A DNA stretch of 54,577 nt from Clostridia bacterium (GTDB lineage Bacteria; Bacillota; Clostridia; Christensenellales; Borkfalkiaceae): positions 1 to 54,577 of the forward strand of contig JAFTSN010000009.1 of the NCBI GenBank assembly GCA_017467275.1. The letters run 5' to 3'. Below the pieces are notes generated by a model. The model made no database searches and had not been told where the DNA came from. It worked only from the letters and a program-made list of their open reading frames with translations. The translations under genes and the position numbers were made by a program. This document shows positions 33,901 to 40,476 of the stretch, one piece after another. Positions within the stretch are counted from its first letter, which is position 1. Each line of letters begins with the position of its first letter.

Positions 33901-34802
33901 TCACGGAGCCCTCGGAAGCGCCTGAAAAGGCAGGATTTACCTTCCTCGGCTGGTTTGCAGAGGATAGCGAGACGGCGTGGAGCTTCACGTCGAACGCGGT
34001 TAAGGGGAACACCAAGCTCACGGCAAAGTGGGACGCAATCGACTATACGCTCACCTTTGATTTGAACGATGGTGTCTTCGCGCTCGGCGTGGAAACCAAG
34101 GAAAGCTACACGGCGGCAGATGAGGCTTACACGTTGCCTGTTCCCGTCAAAGCGGGTTATACGTTTGGCGGTTGGTATGAAAATGCCGACTTCTCGGGTG
34201 ACGCAGTCACGGCGCTTGCCACTGGCTCGACGGGCAATAAGACTTACTATGCAAAGTGGACTGCGGAAGCGATAAAATATACGGTCACGGTCACAACGCC
34301 CGAAAACGGCACCCTCGAGGTGAGCGCAAAGGGTAGCGTTGATGCGGGGACTATGATCACGGTCACGGCGACCCCCGCGGCGGGATATAAGCTCGTCAAA
34401 GTCACGGTCAACGGCGTTGATTTCACGGGCACGCAGTTCCTGCTCGGTGAGGATACGACGATTGCGGCGGTGTTCGAGCGGGATATCACCCTCTATGCGA
34501 TCACGGTGACACAGGGTGCAAACGGCACGGTTTCGGTTGACAAGACCTATGCAGGCGAGAACGATATCGTGACAGTCGCGGTTACCCCCGACAAGGGCTA
34601 CGAGCTCGTATCGATCAAAGTGAACGGCGAAGCAATCGACGGTACTTCCTTTGTTGTGACGGGCGAAATGACAGTCACGGCGGAGTTTGCAAAAGCCTCG
34701 AAAAAATCCGACAAGGGCTGCGGCGGCGTTGCTGCGCTCGGCGGGTTGACGATGGCGCTTGCATGTGCGGGTGTTGTGCTTAACAAAAAGCGTAAAAAAT
34801 AA
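30981..34802 (+). CDS. Giant secreted SGNH esterase (sialate O-acetylesterase-like) with InlB repeats and Cys-containing C-terminal tail
   Basis: 1273 residues from the ATG at 30981 (AAGGAG upstream); the frame is open to 30873 but the small ORF lies there. Signal peptide to about residue 35. Residues ~37-280 and ~285-560 repeat the two N-terminal domains of the protein at 27224. Residues ~570-645: divergent repeat. Residues ~650-935: SGNH hydrolase of the DUF303 type, with nucleophile Ser in LLAGQSNAAGF, GAMWLQG(C)AD block and C-terminal catalytic DVWHFS. Residues ~940-1090: two InlB B repeats; then two more divergent repeats to ~1235. C-terminus: KSDKGCGG, hydrophobic helix, KKRKK, a sorting-signal layout without LPxTG. 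Probably removes acyl groups from the polysaccharide at the cell surface. Confidence 0.75.
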   Translation: MKSKTKKNFLLAALSIVMIFCVALASALLPKAKVLAGEKDAYKYTLAYSDNFDDGNIDGWSVVRGGSSYSYITGGATKKNWRFNGENHIAYKQGLSTDYGMFLYGTANSTDYVFEVKMRADVEETLGEYLTTNAANLGAGLTLNTHLPFFVTDYAPNTSYHTFIGRSVCISNYAIGFYEYTYLDQDAGTLSGGWAKKSATDTATASARIKNTFGDDFDWRDWHTIRVQANATACSLYLDGALMVTAENSGFTKATATKGYAGFAGVCNEKYKPLHFDDFNYWTKNASYDSSIKTEATVNSINAADFRDTTKVALGSSAPKTALEETTENKLLYDLDVYMGTDHRVLTDYSYTSLNAVVGMDIERQKAAKGVVAGETYTGTTRISTSNVTGILFNGSFTNGKYNGYQLCYYAIYYQNSFQNVVNLYLNKLTNSAIANTNTDQILIGKLTGTTSCVVDMNVEGGYLTVTPYATKADYQSGTKATLTSSASSVTVTDGAYKVKLPTYDATVGGDYTEGNFGFRCQSGSTSATNHLQLMCDVEFISFSGKAQVIPPITEPLAAETATKTVSVSTPANGAVTVNGAAAKATQTVETHSEVKLVFTPNSGYIIDNVTINGVKMGAITEFTISNITSDYTVEVSFTNVKTVEVYLLAGQSNAAGFTPVNGLYKGYTYGGEVDEEKLATYEAGYTDIMYYGVTQSADPENAGVKWNHVTVGKGAGAYRIGPELGFADAMTEYYGGSKGKAAVIKYAVGATGFGNASETVRNTYGNWMSPSAISAAQEAGETLHEKAGLLYNNLIETVTIALEALVAQGYQPVVKGAMWLQGCADAKVPQANKYQHNISCLINDLRADVTEIMTELSIAQDCAEMPFVICKIGADLRNADDEAVVREQMQMAAAALTNVRIVETDDFVLPDVNDNNDVWHFSVKGMLAIGNRFADVLAQMNGKKAVVNYSVTFDADGGSGTFAPQTVAQYMSVTEPSEAPEKAGFTFLGWFAEDSETAWSFTSNAVKGNTKLTAKWDAIDYTLTFDLNDGVFALGVETKESYTAADEAYTLPVPVKAGYTFGGWYENADFSGDAVTALATGSTGNKTYYAKWTAEAIKYTVTVTTPENGTLEVSAKGSVDAGTMITVTATPAAGYKLVKVTVNGVDFTGTQFLLGEDTTIAAVFERDITLYAITVTQGANGTVSVDKTYAGENDIVTVAVTPDKGYELVSIKVNGEAIDGTSFVVTGEMTVTAEFAKASKKSDKGCGGVAALGGLTMALACAGVVLNKKRKK

Positions 34803-34818
34803 TTTTTGCCTTTAAGAG

Positions 34819-34849
34819 AAAAACAGCGGGTAACTTATCCGCTGTTTTT
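34819..34849 (+). terminator. Terminator closing the surface/ABC gene run
   Basis: Stem AAAAACAGCGG (34819-34829) with CCGCTGTTTTT (34839-34849), 9-nt loop, long T-run. It lies 16 bases after the stop codon at 34802 and is the first clear terminator since 16941, so 17000-34802 may be one transcription unit. Confidence 0.88.
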
Positions 34850-34866
34850 TTTGCGTCCAGATAGTG

Positions 34867-34904
34867 TTGAAAATTCAACCTTTTGTTTTGTTTTTTGGGT
34901 TGCG
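34867..34904 (+). promoter_or_regulatory. 38-bp regulatory module, copy 1
   Basis: Starts with the near-palindrome TTGAAAATTCAA and ends in GGTTGCG at the -35 box. It matches 40359-40396 at 35 of 38 positions, although the downstream genes are unrelated. It is directly joined to the promoter at 34900-34928. Best explained as the binding site of a shared activator, probably the AraC protein encoded at 39442-40203. Confidence 0.75.
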
Positions 34905-34928
34905 GATAAGACGTGCGTATGATACAAT
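34900..34928 (+). promoter_or_regulatory. Promoter of the 34960-39382 operon
   Basis: TTGCGG (34900-34905), 17-bp spacer, TACAAT (34923-34928). The -35 box is poor, consistent with dependence on an activator bound to the module just upstream. Confidence 0.65.
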
Positions 34929-34959
34929 GAAAATATAAATTTCTGAAAGGAGATAAATT

Positions 34960-35991
34960 ATGGCTATTAAACACACGGCAGTCAGCTATTACGGTTTGAA
35001 CTACGTAGAGCACGCAGAAAAGGACTTTATCGAAATGAAAGAGCACGGTTGCGACACCGTTATTCTTGCGATTACAGAGTTCGATATGGACTTTTGGTTT
35101 CCCAACATCAACAACATCGTGAAAACGGCGCATAAGGTCGGTTTACGCTGTATCGCAGACACGTGGGGTATCGGTAAATATTTCGGGGGCGAACAGGTTT
35201 CTTTATTCTTGCAGAATAACATTCACCACCGTCAAGTTTCGGCATATACGGGCGAAATACTTAATGCTGCTTGCTTTAACACCAACTCTTTTAGAGATTA
35301 TTTCACGAATATCTGTTTGAAATTGGCGCGCGAAACGGAAGTGGACGGTTTCTTCTGGGACGAACCGCACTATGCGTATCCGAAATCTTACGCTTCGATC
35401 ACGGGCGGTGCAGGAGACGATTGGGCTTGCAGATGTCCCGAATGTATGAAAAAGTTCGAGGAATACTACGGCTATGAAATGCCCAAGTTCATGAACGACG
35501 ACGTGAAACAATTCCGTTGGAGAGAGGCATTGAAAACGCTTGCAGATTGCTCGAAAGCGCTTAAAGAGGTCAATCCTAACCTTGAGATAACTTGCTGTGT
35601 GCACGCGACGAAAAACACCTACTACGTCACCGAACTTCGCGGCTACGATAATTGGGAAATGGTTGCGGCTTGTCCTTATTTCGACGTATTCTCTACGACA
35701 ATTATTAATTGGAGCTTACCCGAATCTTTCTTTAAGGAAATTACGGAAAGAACGGTTAGAATTGCCAAGAAATACGGCAAGCAATCCGAGCGTTGGCTTA
35801 TGGGTTACAACGCGCAACCCGAAGACTTCAAGCAAATCGACAAAGTGGTTGATCTTTACGAGAGTATGGGCGTAGACCGTTTGGCGACTTGGACGTATAG
35901 AGGGGGTTTAGGTACAAGCGTTGCTGCTCCTGACCCTATCAAATTGTGGGATGCAATCGGCGAAAACTATAAGAGAGTTTTGAAAAAATGA
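34960..35991 (+). CDS. Putative TIM-barrel glycoside hydrolase of unassigned family
   Basis: 343 residues, cytosolic. Alternating strands and helices typical of a (beta/alpha)8 barrel: SYYGLNYVEHAEKDF, CDTVILAITEFDMDFW, GLRCIADTWGIGKYFGG, VDGFFWDEPHYAYP (Asp-Glu pair at about residues 137-138, likely catalytic), RWLMGYNAQPEDF, GVDRLATWTYRGG. A CRCPEC pair (two Cys-x-x-Cys-like residues) follows the acidic pair. Strong ribosome binding site at 34944-34952. First gene of an operon with SIS, PfkB and Gfo/Idh genes; the next ORF overlaps by 4 bp. I do not recognise a CAZy family; hydrolase is inferred. Confidence 0.65.
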   Translation: MAIKHTAVSYYGLNYVEHAEKDFIEMKEHGCDTVILAITEFDMDFWFPNINNIVKTAHKVGLRCIADTWGIGKYFGGEQVSLFLQNNIHHRQVSAYTGEILNAACFNTNSFRDYFTNICLKLARETEVDGFFWDEPHYAYPKSYASITGGAGDDWACRCPECMKKFEEYYGYEMPKFMNDDVKQFRWREALKTLADCSKALKEVNPNLEITCCVHATKNTYYVTELRGYDNWEMVAACPYFDVFSTTIINWSLPESFFKEITERTVRIAKKYGKQSERWLMGYNAQPEDFKQIDKVVDLYESMGVDRLATWTYRGGLGTSVAAPDPIKLWDAIGENYKRVLKK

Positions 35992-36689
35992 GCGAATATT
36001 TGAATAAAGTTACGGACGTTTTACAACGCATCGAGAATGAGGAGGGAGAACGGTTACAGCTTGTTTCCCGTCTCGTTGCCGATACGATTCAAGCGGGCGG
36101 CTTAATTTTTACGTTCGGTTGCGGACATTCGCACTTGCCCGGGCTTGACGCGTTTTATCGCGCGGGTGGGCTCGCGAACGTTTCGCCTATGCTCGACACC
36201 GACTTAATGCTGCATAACGGCGCGGCGAAATCTAGCCGAATGGAGAAAATGAGCGGTATTGCTAGCGAAATATTTAGAAGATATACCCCGAGCGCAAAGG
36301 ATATGATTTTCATATTTTCAGCTTCGGGGAAAAACCAAGTTCCCGTAGAAATGGCGCAAATTGCGAAAAATGCAGGCGTGAAAAGCGTAGGCGTTTCGTC
36401 TATGGCGTATGCCGAGAAAGGCGGTAGATTGCACGAATACGTGGATATTGCCATCGATTGCAAAATCCCGTATGGCGACGCTTGTATGGACGTGGGCGAT
36501 GTTAAAATGGGTGGACTTTCCACCTATGCGGCGTGCTTTATCTTAAATACCTGCTTGATAAACGGTGCAAAGATTGCCTTGAAGGACGGCATAAAACCGC
36601 CCGTATATATCAGCGGAAACGTGGAAGGCGGCAGAGAGCATAATACCGTGCTCGAAAATGCCTATCTGGGGAGAATCAAACATTTATGA
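35988..36689 (+). CDS. SIS-domain protein (UPF0309-like sugar phosphate isomerase-type)
   Basis: 233 residues. One SIS domain: GGLIFTFGCGHSHLPGLDAFYRAGGL (phosphosugar-binding loop region) and DMIFIFSASGKNQVPVEMAQIAKNAGVKSVGVSS, which is the usual Ser/Thr-rich SIS signature. The family binds phosphorylated sugars or amino sugars; members near GH20 genes handle GlcNAc-type substrates. ATGA overlap with the preceding gene and with the following kinase gene, so the three are translationally coupled. Confidence 0.85.
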   Translation: MSEYLNKVTDVLQRIENEEGERLQLVSRLVADTIQAGGLIFTFGCGHSHLPGLDAFYRAGGLANVSPMLDTDLMLHNGAAKSSRMEKMSGIASEIFRRYTPSAKDMIFIFSASGKNQVPVEMAQIAKNAGVKSVGVSSMAYAEKGGRLHEYVDIAIDCKIPYGDACMDVGDVKMGGLSTYAACFILNTCLINGAKIALKDGIKPPVYISGNVEGGREHNTVLENAYLGRIKHL

Positions 36690-37537
36690 ATAAGGTTGCG
36701 GTAATAGGGATCGTTGGCAATTCGGTATTTTTGCCCGTGGAAAAATTCCACGTCGGCGGCGAAACGGTGGAGGCGAAATCCGTTCATTTTGAGTTGGGCG
36801 GTAAGGGCTTTAACCAAGCGGTTGCCGCGGCGCGATACGGTGCGGAGGTTTCATTTTTAGCGGCGGTCGGTAAGGATGACTATGATAACGTTTTCAAATT
36901 TCTGCAGAGAGAAAATATCCGCGCAGTACTTGCACCCAAGGAGGATAAGACCGCTTTTGCTGCAATTGTCACGGATAATCAAGGCAGTAATCACGTGACG
37001 GTGTATCAGGGGGCACAGCTTTCCCCCAAAGACGTGGAGTCCTTTCAAGAAGAAATCGAAGCGGCGGACGTTTTATTGCTTAACAACGAGGTCGCGCAAG
37101 AGGTAAACCGCGCAGCGATTGCAATAGCGAAAAGGCGGGGAGTGCGGGTGATTCTTAACCCTGCGCCTGCAAGAAGTACTGAAGAATATATTTTAAAAAA
37201 CGTTGATTTATTCACCCCCAACGAGCATGAAACGCTAGGAATCGAGGATAAAACGAACGTAATCATGACGCTCGGTAAGAGGGGCTGTCTCATAAAGGAG
37301 GAAAACGAGATCATACCCGCCGTGAACGTCGGAACGGTCTTGGATACGACGGGTGCGGGCGACACCTTTAACGGCGTGCTGGCGGCAACGATAGCGCAAG
37401 GTGCCGATTTAAAAAGTGCGGCAAAGCAAGCAAATCGGGCTTCTTCTGTCAGCGTGACGAGAAAGTATGCGGTTTCGTCTATCCCCACGAAGTCAGAAAT
37501 AGAAAAAATAATAGGAAACGGCGCAATAAACGATTGA
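36686..37537 (+). CDS. PfkB-family carbohydrate kinase (ribokinase-like)
   Basis: 283 residues. N-terminal FELGGKGFNQAVAAARYGAEVSF (signature 1) and C-terminal DTTGAGDTFNGVLAA (signature 2, catalytic Asp), with NPAPARS and TPNEHE in between as in ribokinases. It phosphorylates a sugar released by the operon's hydrolases using ATP. Overlaps the SIS gene by 4 bp. Ribokinase is the nearest relative by motif, but the true sugar may differ given the amino-sugar context. Confidence 0.88.
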   Translation: MNKVAVIGIVGNSVFLPVEKFHVGGETVEAKSVHFELGGKGFNQAVAAARYGAEVSFLAAVGKDDYDNVFKFLQRENIRAVLAPKEDKTAFAAIVTDNQGSNHVTVYQGAQLSPKDVESFQEEIEAADVLLLNNEVAQEVNRAAIAIAKRRGVRVILNPAPARSTEEYILKNVDLFTPNEHETLGIEDKTNVIMTLGKRGCLIKEENEIIPAVNVGTVLDTTGAGDTFNGVLAATIAQGADLKSAAKQANRASSVSVTRKYAVSSIPTKSEIEKIIGNGAIND

Positions 37538-37607
37538 TGGAAAGGATTGAATTTTCCATAAAAATCAATCGCGGTGCGACGGAGCTAAATAAAAAGGAGA
37601 AAGAAAA

Positions 37608-38303
37608 ATGCAAAAAGGATTAGAGTATTTATTGGAAAAATATTCCGTTTCCGCAAAAGCAATTTTATCGGCGGACGGAAAGACGGTCTCGATTGACGGA
37701 ACGACATATCCCGTCCTGCCTTGGGAGAGCGAACGAAGAATTATCGAGCTTCGTAATCTCGTCGTAACGGGCAGACTGGGGAATATGTGTACCTACCGTA
37801 TCGGCCATACCACGCAAAAAGACGTCGATCTGTTCGAGGTGCTTGCCCGCGAGGTAGGAATTTTGGAGTTTACCGTCAATTCCGAGGCAAAGGAGATATT
37901 TGCCATCGCGGGCGAAAACACGATGAACTGCATCGTGGAGACGGAAAACGGCTGCGTTTGTACGATCGAAATCGGCGCGACGCTTGAAAAGGGTCAAGCG
38001 GATATCGATAAGCACGAAATCATCACGGACAACGGCGTGGGCTGTGATCGAGTGGTGGACACGCAGGTGCCCCAGCAGTCCGTTTACGTATTCGGTAAAA
38101 AGGAACAGAGCTATCTCGACACCGACGCGGAGTTATACGGCTATAAGGAAATCGAGGTGAATACGATCCGCAATGCCTTTGCGCTTGCAAAGAACGCGGA
38201 ACTTCGCTCTGTGAACGCGAAAAAGTGGGCGCGCATTCAAAAAGTGGTTGCCGCGGCAAAGATTTCGCTCGAAAAGCTTGAAAACGTGAAAGTGGAGGCA
38301 TAA
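37608..38303 (+). CDS. Unknown protein resembling the C-terminal domain of Gfo/Idh oxidoreductases
   Basis: 231 residues, cytosolic, strong AAGGAG before the ATG. No Rossmann GxGxxG motif. Residues ~85-190 have the antiparallel sheet pattern of the substrate domain of Gfo/Idh/MocA enzymes (NTMNCIVETENGCVCTIEIGATL; DKHEIITDNGVGCDRVVDTQVPQ; QSVYVFGKKEQSYLDTDAELYG), then NTIRNAFALAKN as in their last helix. It sits directly before a complete Gfo/Idh gene (2-bp gap). It may be a partner subunit or an enzyme that gains its cofactor otherwise. Recognition is tentative. Confidence 0.5.
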   Translation: MQKGLEYLLEKYSVSAKAILSADGKTVSIDGTTYPVLPWESERRIIELRNLVVTGRLGNMCTYRIGHTTQKDVDLFEVLAREVGILEFTVNSEAKEIFAIAGENTMNCIVETENGCVCTIEIGATLEKGQADIDKHEIITDNGVGCDRVVDTQVPQQSVYVFGKKEQSYLDTDAELYGYKEIEVNTIRNAFALAKNAELRSVNAKKWARIQKVVAAAKISLEKLENVKVEA

Positions 38304-38305
38304 AA

Positions 38306-39382
38306 ATGAAAAGACTGAAAATAGCGATGATGAGTATGACCCATGGTCACACGAGAAAATATTACGACGTGCTGAAGAATAATCCCAAGCTTGAATGGAT
38401 CGCCGTTTCCACGGCAAACGAAGAGGTTAAAGAGATCTTTTTAAACAGCGTGCAGGGAATTCCTTGCTACGATTCCGACGAGGAAATGTTAAACGCGCAT
38501 CCTGAGATTGAGGCGGTTGTGCTTGCGAGTGAGAACAGCGAACATCTCCGTCAAGTTCGTCTTTGCGCGAAGCATAAGATCAATATTCTTTCCATGAAAA
38601 TTCCCACCTTCGACATGGAGGAGTATGCGGAAATGCAAAAGCTTGTAAACGAGAGCGGAATCACGTTCCAGATTGAATTAGAGCTTCATTATAATCCCGT
38701 TGTTTGCCGCATGAAAGAGCTTGTGAAAAATCAAGCCGTGGGGGGCATGTCTGCGTTCAATGCGACAAATATCACGCTTTCTCCCGTTTGGGCTTTTCCT
38801 TGGCAGGGCGTTCCCGAAAAGAGCTACGGTAAGCGTGTGCCCATCAAGGCGGGTCACGAAAAATTCCGCGGCGGTGCCCTTTGCGATCATCCGCACATTT
38901 TCGACATGATCCGCGAGGTCACGGGTAGTGAGTTTGACGTGATTTTTGCAAAGGTCGCGCCCAATATGCGTCATGAGATTGAGGAAGAGGATATGCTCGC
39001 GGTCGTTGGCAGAATGAAAAACGGCGTGATCTTCTCGCTCGATCCGAGCTGGTCCCGTGCGGAAGCGCATCTGAAAGTGCCCGGCCCCGGTTGGGAAATC
39101 TTCCCCAAACGCATGGAGGTCAATCTTGTCATTCACGGCAACGAAGGCAGCATGTTCACCGATTGTTTTGGTCCTAACACCTATCACAACGGCGCGCCCG
39201 ATAACAAATACACCGTGCAATATACTTATTTTGACGAATGGGTGGGGCTTATCGACGAATTTGTGGAAAACATCGACAAGAAACGTCTGCCCAAGATCAA
39301 TCTCGGCTGGCATAAGAACACGATCAAGGCTATGAATGCCGTTTATGAAAGTATCTCCACGGGAAAAGCCGTCCGCCTTTGA
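38306..39382 (+). CDS. Gfo/Idh/MocA-family oxidoreductase
   Basis: 358 residues. N-terminal Rossmann-like region without a perfect GxGxxG (IAMMSMTHGHTRKYYDVLKN), then VVLASENSEHLRQV and the catalytic-domain block with FRGGALCDHPHIFDMIREVTG where the usual GG-x-x-x-D-x-G-x-H motif lies. These enzymes oxidise or epimerise sugars with NAD(P), including GH4/GH109-like redox chemistry. Last gene of the operon, preceded by GGAGG inside the end of the previous gene and followed by a strong terminator. Confidence 0.85.
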   Translation: MKRLKIAMMSMTHGHTRKYYDVLKNNPKLEWIAVSTANEEVKEIFLNSVQGIPCYDSDEEMLNAHPEIEAVVLASENSEHLRQVRLCAKHKINILSMKIPTFDMEEYAEMQKLVNESGITFQIELELHYNPVVCRMKELVKNQAVGGMSAFNATNITLSPVWAFPWQGVPEKSYGKRVPIKAGHEKFRGGALCDHPHIFDMIREVTGSEFDVIFAKVAPNMRHEIEEEDMLAVVGRMKNGVIFSLDPSWSRAEAHLKVPGPGWEIFPKRMEVNLVIHGNEGSMFTDCFGPNTYHNGAPDNKYTVQYTYFDEWVGLIDEFVENIDKKRLPKINLGWHKNTIKAMNAVYESISTGKAVRL

Positions 39383-39398
39383 TGGAATAGTGAATTGA

Positions 39399-39426
39399 AA
39401 AACGCACGCCGTGAGGCGTGCGTTTT
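39399..39426. terminator. Bidirectional terminator between the Gfo/Idh and AraC genes
   Basis: Perfect 12-bp stem AAAACGCACGCC (39399-39410) with GGCGTGCGTTTT (39415-39426), loop GTGA. It lies between converging genes and has A/T runs on both sides, so it can stop transcription from either direction. Confidence 0.9.
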
Positions 39427-39441
39427 ATCTAAATTGTTTGA

Positions 39442-40203
39442 TTATTCCAAGCAGACGTCCGAGGGACTTTTTCCGCGCAGACGTTTATATAAAACGGAAA
39501 AATATTTGGGATCCTCGTAGCCTGAAAGCTCGGCGGCTTTGGAAACAGAGCAATAGCCCGAACGTAAAAGGGCGGTGGCATGGTCGAGACGAACGTCGGT
39601 AAGATACTGGTGCGGGGAAACGCCCAAATACTCTTTAAAGAGCAATCTTAGATAGGTGGAGCTCACGTTGATTGTCTCCGAAAGTCGATCGACGGTTAAT
39701 GCTGGGTCGCTAAAATTGGCGTGAATAAAATCGGTGATGGAGCGGAGCATTTTTTCCTTTTGACTCAATTCGTCGTGCGATTGTATTTCCGCTTGCTCAA
39801 GGACGGATAAAAAAAGGGAGTCGAGCTTATATTGATGTCCGATCGGTTTTCTGTACCAAACCGATAAGAGCTTTTCAAAAAGCTTTAAAAAAATTTCGGG
39901 AATGGACGGATTAAACGTTTCGATGCGGTTGAACTGTTCGCTGTCGTTTAATATTTCAAAATGCACCACGATCACCTCCTCGTCGCTGTTCGCTTCAAGG
40001 GTATAGTCGTAGTCGGCGGGAACGTAAATAAGACTATGCTGTTTTGCGTTGAAAAGGTCCTTTTCGTGGGTGAAAACGGCATTTCCTTTCACGCGGAAAG
40101 AAAGTGCGTGAAAAGGGCGGGGCTTTGCGTAGCTTTTGTTTTTCGTCCATGACAGCTTCAGAACGGAAAGGATTTTAAACGAAAACCTTTTAGAATCAAA
40201 CAT
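39442..40203 (-). CDS. AraC-family transcription regulator
   Basis: 253 residues from the ATG at 40203 (GGAG 7 bases upstream); the frame continues to 40455 but that stretch overlaps the regulatory region. N-terminal cupin-like sensor domain (KPRPFHALSFRVKGNAVFTH, YVPADYDYTLEANSDEEVIVVHFE). C-terminal double HTH: LTVDRLSETINVSSTYLRLLFKEYLGVSPHQYLTDVRLDHA and SVSKAAELSGYEDPKYFSVLYKRLRGKSPSD. Divergent from the GH20 gene and next to the operon 34960-39382; the shared 38-bp promoter modules are its likely targets. Confidence 0.92.
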   Translation of the reverse strand: MFDSKRFSFKILSVLKLSWTKNKSYAKPRPFHALSFRVKGNAVFTHEKDLFNAKQHSLIYVPADYDYTLEANSDEEVIVVHFEILNDSEQFNRIETFNPSIPEIFLKLFEKLLSVWYRKPIGHQYKLDSLFLSVLEQAEIQSHDELSQKEKMLRSITDFIHANFSDPALTVDRLSETINVSSTYLRLLFKEYLGVSPHQYLTDVRLDHATALLRSGYCSVSKAAELSGYEDPKYFSVLYKRLRGKSPSDVCLE

Positions 40204-40358
40204 GACGCTTCTCCGAAAATATTTGTGTGAAATGATTACGGAAATTATTATACCCACTCTTTTTCGGAAAGTCAACGCTATTTTATGGTTTTTTTCTGTT
40301 TTTAAACGCTTTTCTTTGAAAAACGCAGTTAGGCTTTTATTTCTTGATTGAAATTGTT

Positions 40359-40396
40359 TTGAAATTTCAACCTTTTGTTTCGTTTTTTCGGTTGCG
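40359..40396 (+). promoter_or_regulatory. 38-bp regulatory module, copy 2
   Basis: Begins with the perfect palindrome TTGAAATTTCAA and ends in GGTTGCG at the -35 box. 35 of 38 bases agree with 34867-34904. It lies between the divergent AraC and GH20 genes. Confidence 0.75.
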
Positions 40397-40421
40397 TTAA
40401 TAGCATAGCGTATGCTAAAAT
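40392..40421 (+). promoter_or_regulatory. Promoter of the GH20 gene
   Basis: TTGCGT (40392-40397), 18-bp spacer, TAAAAT (40416-40421). GCGTATG occurs at the same place in the spacer as in the promoter at 34900. Confidence 0.65.
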
Positions 40422-40476
40422 ATAGACAAAAGAGGAGTGTAAGTTCCTTCCTCAAAAATCATAGGAGAAAAGAATT

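Noticed and set aside
39442-40455. 337-residue version of the AraC regulator
   Set aside because: The extra 84 N-terminal residues cover the regulatory module and promoter region; the ATG at 40203 has a GGAG site.
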